Assembly: GCA_009920875.1 (NCBI GenBank)
Contig: RFZE01000081.1
Location: 1-6,599 of the forward strand
Source: Alphaproteobacteria bacterium
GTDB taxonomy: Bacteria; Pseudomonadota; Alphaproteobacteria; RS24
Direction: 5' to 3'
Length of the DNA: 6,599 nt
In this document: piece by piece, positions 5,990 to 6,599 of the stretch
How the letters are laid out: every line of letters starts with the position of its first letter
How positions within the stretch are numbered: position 1 is the stretch's first letter
The notes under the pieces: model-generated
What the model saw: the letters and a program-made list of their open reading frames with translations, nothing else
What the model was told of the DNA's origin: nothing
Database searches by the model: none
Position numbers and translations under genes: made by a program

Positions 5990-6517
5990 ATGAAGCCGCC
6001 TCGGCAAAACTGGCGCGATGTCCCGCAAACAAAACCGGCGCGTGGTTTCCAAGGCCGCTCGGTCGGTGCCGTATTGGGCCGCATTATTGCCCCGACCATG
6101 AAAAAGCGCGGCTTTCGGCAGATCGATATTCTTGCCCATTGGCCGATGATTGTCGGTTCACAATTGGCCGCTTTGTCCTGCCCCGAGCGGATATCACGCA
6201 GCGGGCGTCTGTCGCCCGATGGCGGAGCGGTGCTGACCATAAAGGTGGAGGGGGCCATGGCGTTGGAAGTGCAGCATATGGCGCCACTTATTTTGGAGCG
6301 CATCAACCAGCATTATGGGCAAGGCGCGATTACCCGTCTAAATATTGTGCAAGGGCCGCTGCCATTGGATTATTTACAAGCGCAGAAGAAACGGCAAACG
6401 CCCCTTTCTGAAGCCGAATTGGACGCTGCCGAAGGGCGCTTGCAGGGTTTTGAAAGCAGCCGCTTAAAGCAGGCTTTGGCGCGGCTAGGCGCGCGGGTGC
6501 AGCGTAAATCCGAGTAA
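5990..6517 (+). CDS. dciA: DUF721 protein, DciA-like replicative helicase loader
   Basis: This 175-residue protein has the DUF721 fold. DciA is the widespread ancestral partner that loads the replicative helicase DnaB in bacteria lacking DnaC or DnaI. Family features are a basic N-terminus, the helix SVGAVLGRIIAPTMKKRGF (24-42), the conserved motif ILAHWPMIVGSQLAALSCPERI (47-69, W51, IVG, P66), the strand VLTIKVEGAMALEVQHMAPLILERIN (81-106, with the family's hydrophobic strand then amphipathic helix), and ITRLNIVQGPL at the end of the domain. A charged, probably flexible helical tail (132-175) follows. The start at 5990 is supported by AGGAG 5 nt upstream; the frame is open further upstream but that would overlap mutY. 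In many alphaproteobacteria a DUF721 gene lies beside mutY, often followed by a DsbA-like gene and smc. The gene symbol rests on the domain and is not proof of function. Confidence 0.85.
   Translation: MKPPRQNWRDVPQTKPARGFQGRSVGAVLGRIIAPTMKKRGFRQIDILAHWPMIVGSQLAALSCPERISRSGRLSPDGGAVLTIKVEGAMALEVQHMAPLILERINQHYGQGAITRLNIVQGPLPLDYLQAQKKRQTPLSEAELDAAEGRLQGFESSRLKQALARLGARVQRKSE
5993..6009 (+). repeat. 17-bp direct repeat, copy 2 (dciA codons 2-7)
   Basis: This is identical to 4956-4972 and in the same orientation, and encodes KPPRQN at the start of DciA. It also holds the GAGG that could serve as ribosome site for the longer mutY start on the opposite strand. Confidence 0.7.
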
Positions 6518-6529
6518 TCCCGCCCTAAG

Positions 6530-6538
6530 TTGTCCACA
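6530..6538 (+). other. DnaA-box-like 9-mer
   Basis: TTGTCCACA differs from the classical DnaA box TTATCCACA at one position and is a known functional variant in some bacteria. It stands alone, 12 bp after dciA. A single copy is weak evidence; a regulatory DnaA site for the next gene is possible. Confidence 0.3.
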
Positions 6539-6590
6539 GGCGGCGAAATTGTCGAAATGCGAATAAAACCGCTTTTCGGGTGCAGTGCGA

Positions 6591-6596
6591 TATAAT
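6591..6596 (+). promoter_or_regulatory. Candidate -10 element at right edge
   Basis: A perfect TATAAT lies 73 bp after the dciA stop. No good -35 hexamer is present at 16-18 bp upstream. It would drive a gene beyond the window. Positions 6518-6590 otherwise hold no gene I can see. Confidence 0.35.
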
Positions 6597-6599
6597 CAA

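Noticed and set aside
5815..6411. 198-codon plus-strand open frame across mutY and dciA
   Set aside because: It overlaps two well-supported genes in another frame and its translation shows no family features.

Overview
The window is a piece of chromosome from an alphaproteobacterium. The evidence is a CcrM-type GANTC adenine methyltransferase with a C-terminal RAMA domain, a glycine decarboxylase P-protein split into two subunits, and an alphaproteobacterial-style mutY/DUF721 (dciA) pair. GC content is moderately high (about 60% in the main genes by hand sampling). I cannot name a genus. No mobile element, CRISPR array, tRNA or rRNA was seen.

Layout. Positions 1-2780 (+ strand) hold a tight run: the 3' part of gcvPA, then gcvPB (ATGA overlap, strong Shine-Dalgarno), then rnhB with a GTG start 8 bp further on. 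Positions 2781-2840 are a short intergenic region, followed by ccrM (2841-3977, +). Four of the only five GANTC sites I can find in the whole window lie within 57 bp across this region and the first ccrM codons, which suggests methylation-dependent autoregulation. Three genes then run on the minus strand: a DUF1232/YkvA-like gene (3781-4398), whose reading frame runs about 200 bp antisense into ccrM and probably has a 3' frame disruption; a small membrane-anchored protein with a TPR-like helical tail (4483-4821); and mutY (4909-5952). Two hairpins separate these three genes. A 37-bp divergent intergenic region separates mutY from dciA (DUF721, 5990-6517, +). The last 82 bp carry a DnaA-box-like 9-mer and a perfect TATAAT, probably upstream of another gene.

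How the genes fit together. gcvPA and gcvPB form the glycine-decarboxylating P-protein of the glycine cleavage system. rnhB, ccrM, mutY and dciA form a genome-maintenance neighbourhood: removal of RNA from DNA, cell-cycle GANTC methylation, 8-oxoG:A repair, and replicative helicase loading. Most genes are ordinary housekeeping genes. The points worth a second look are the GANTC cluster, the broken-looking end of the DUF1232 gene, a perfect 17-bp direct repeat bracketing mutY, and the compact divergent mutY/dciA promoter region.
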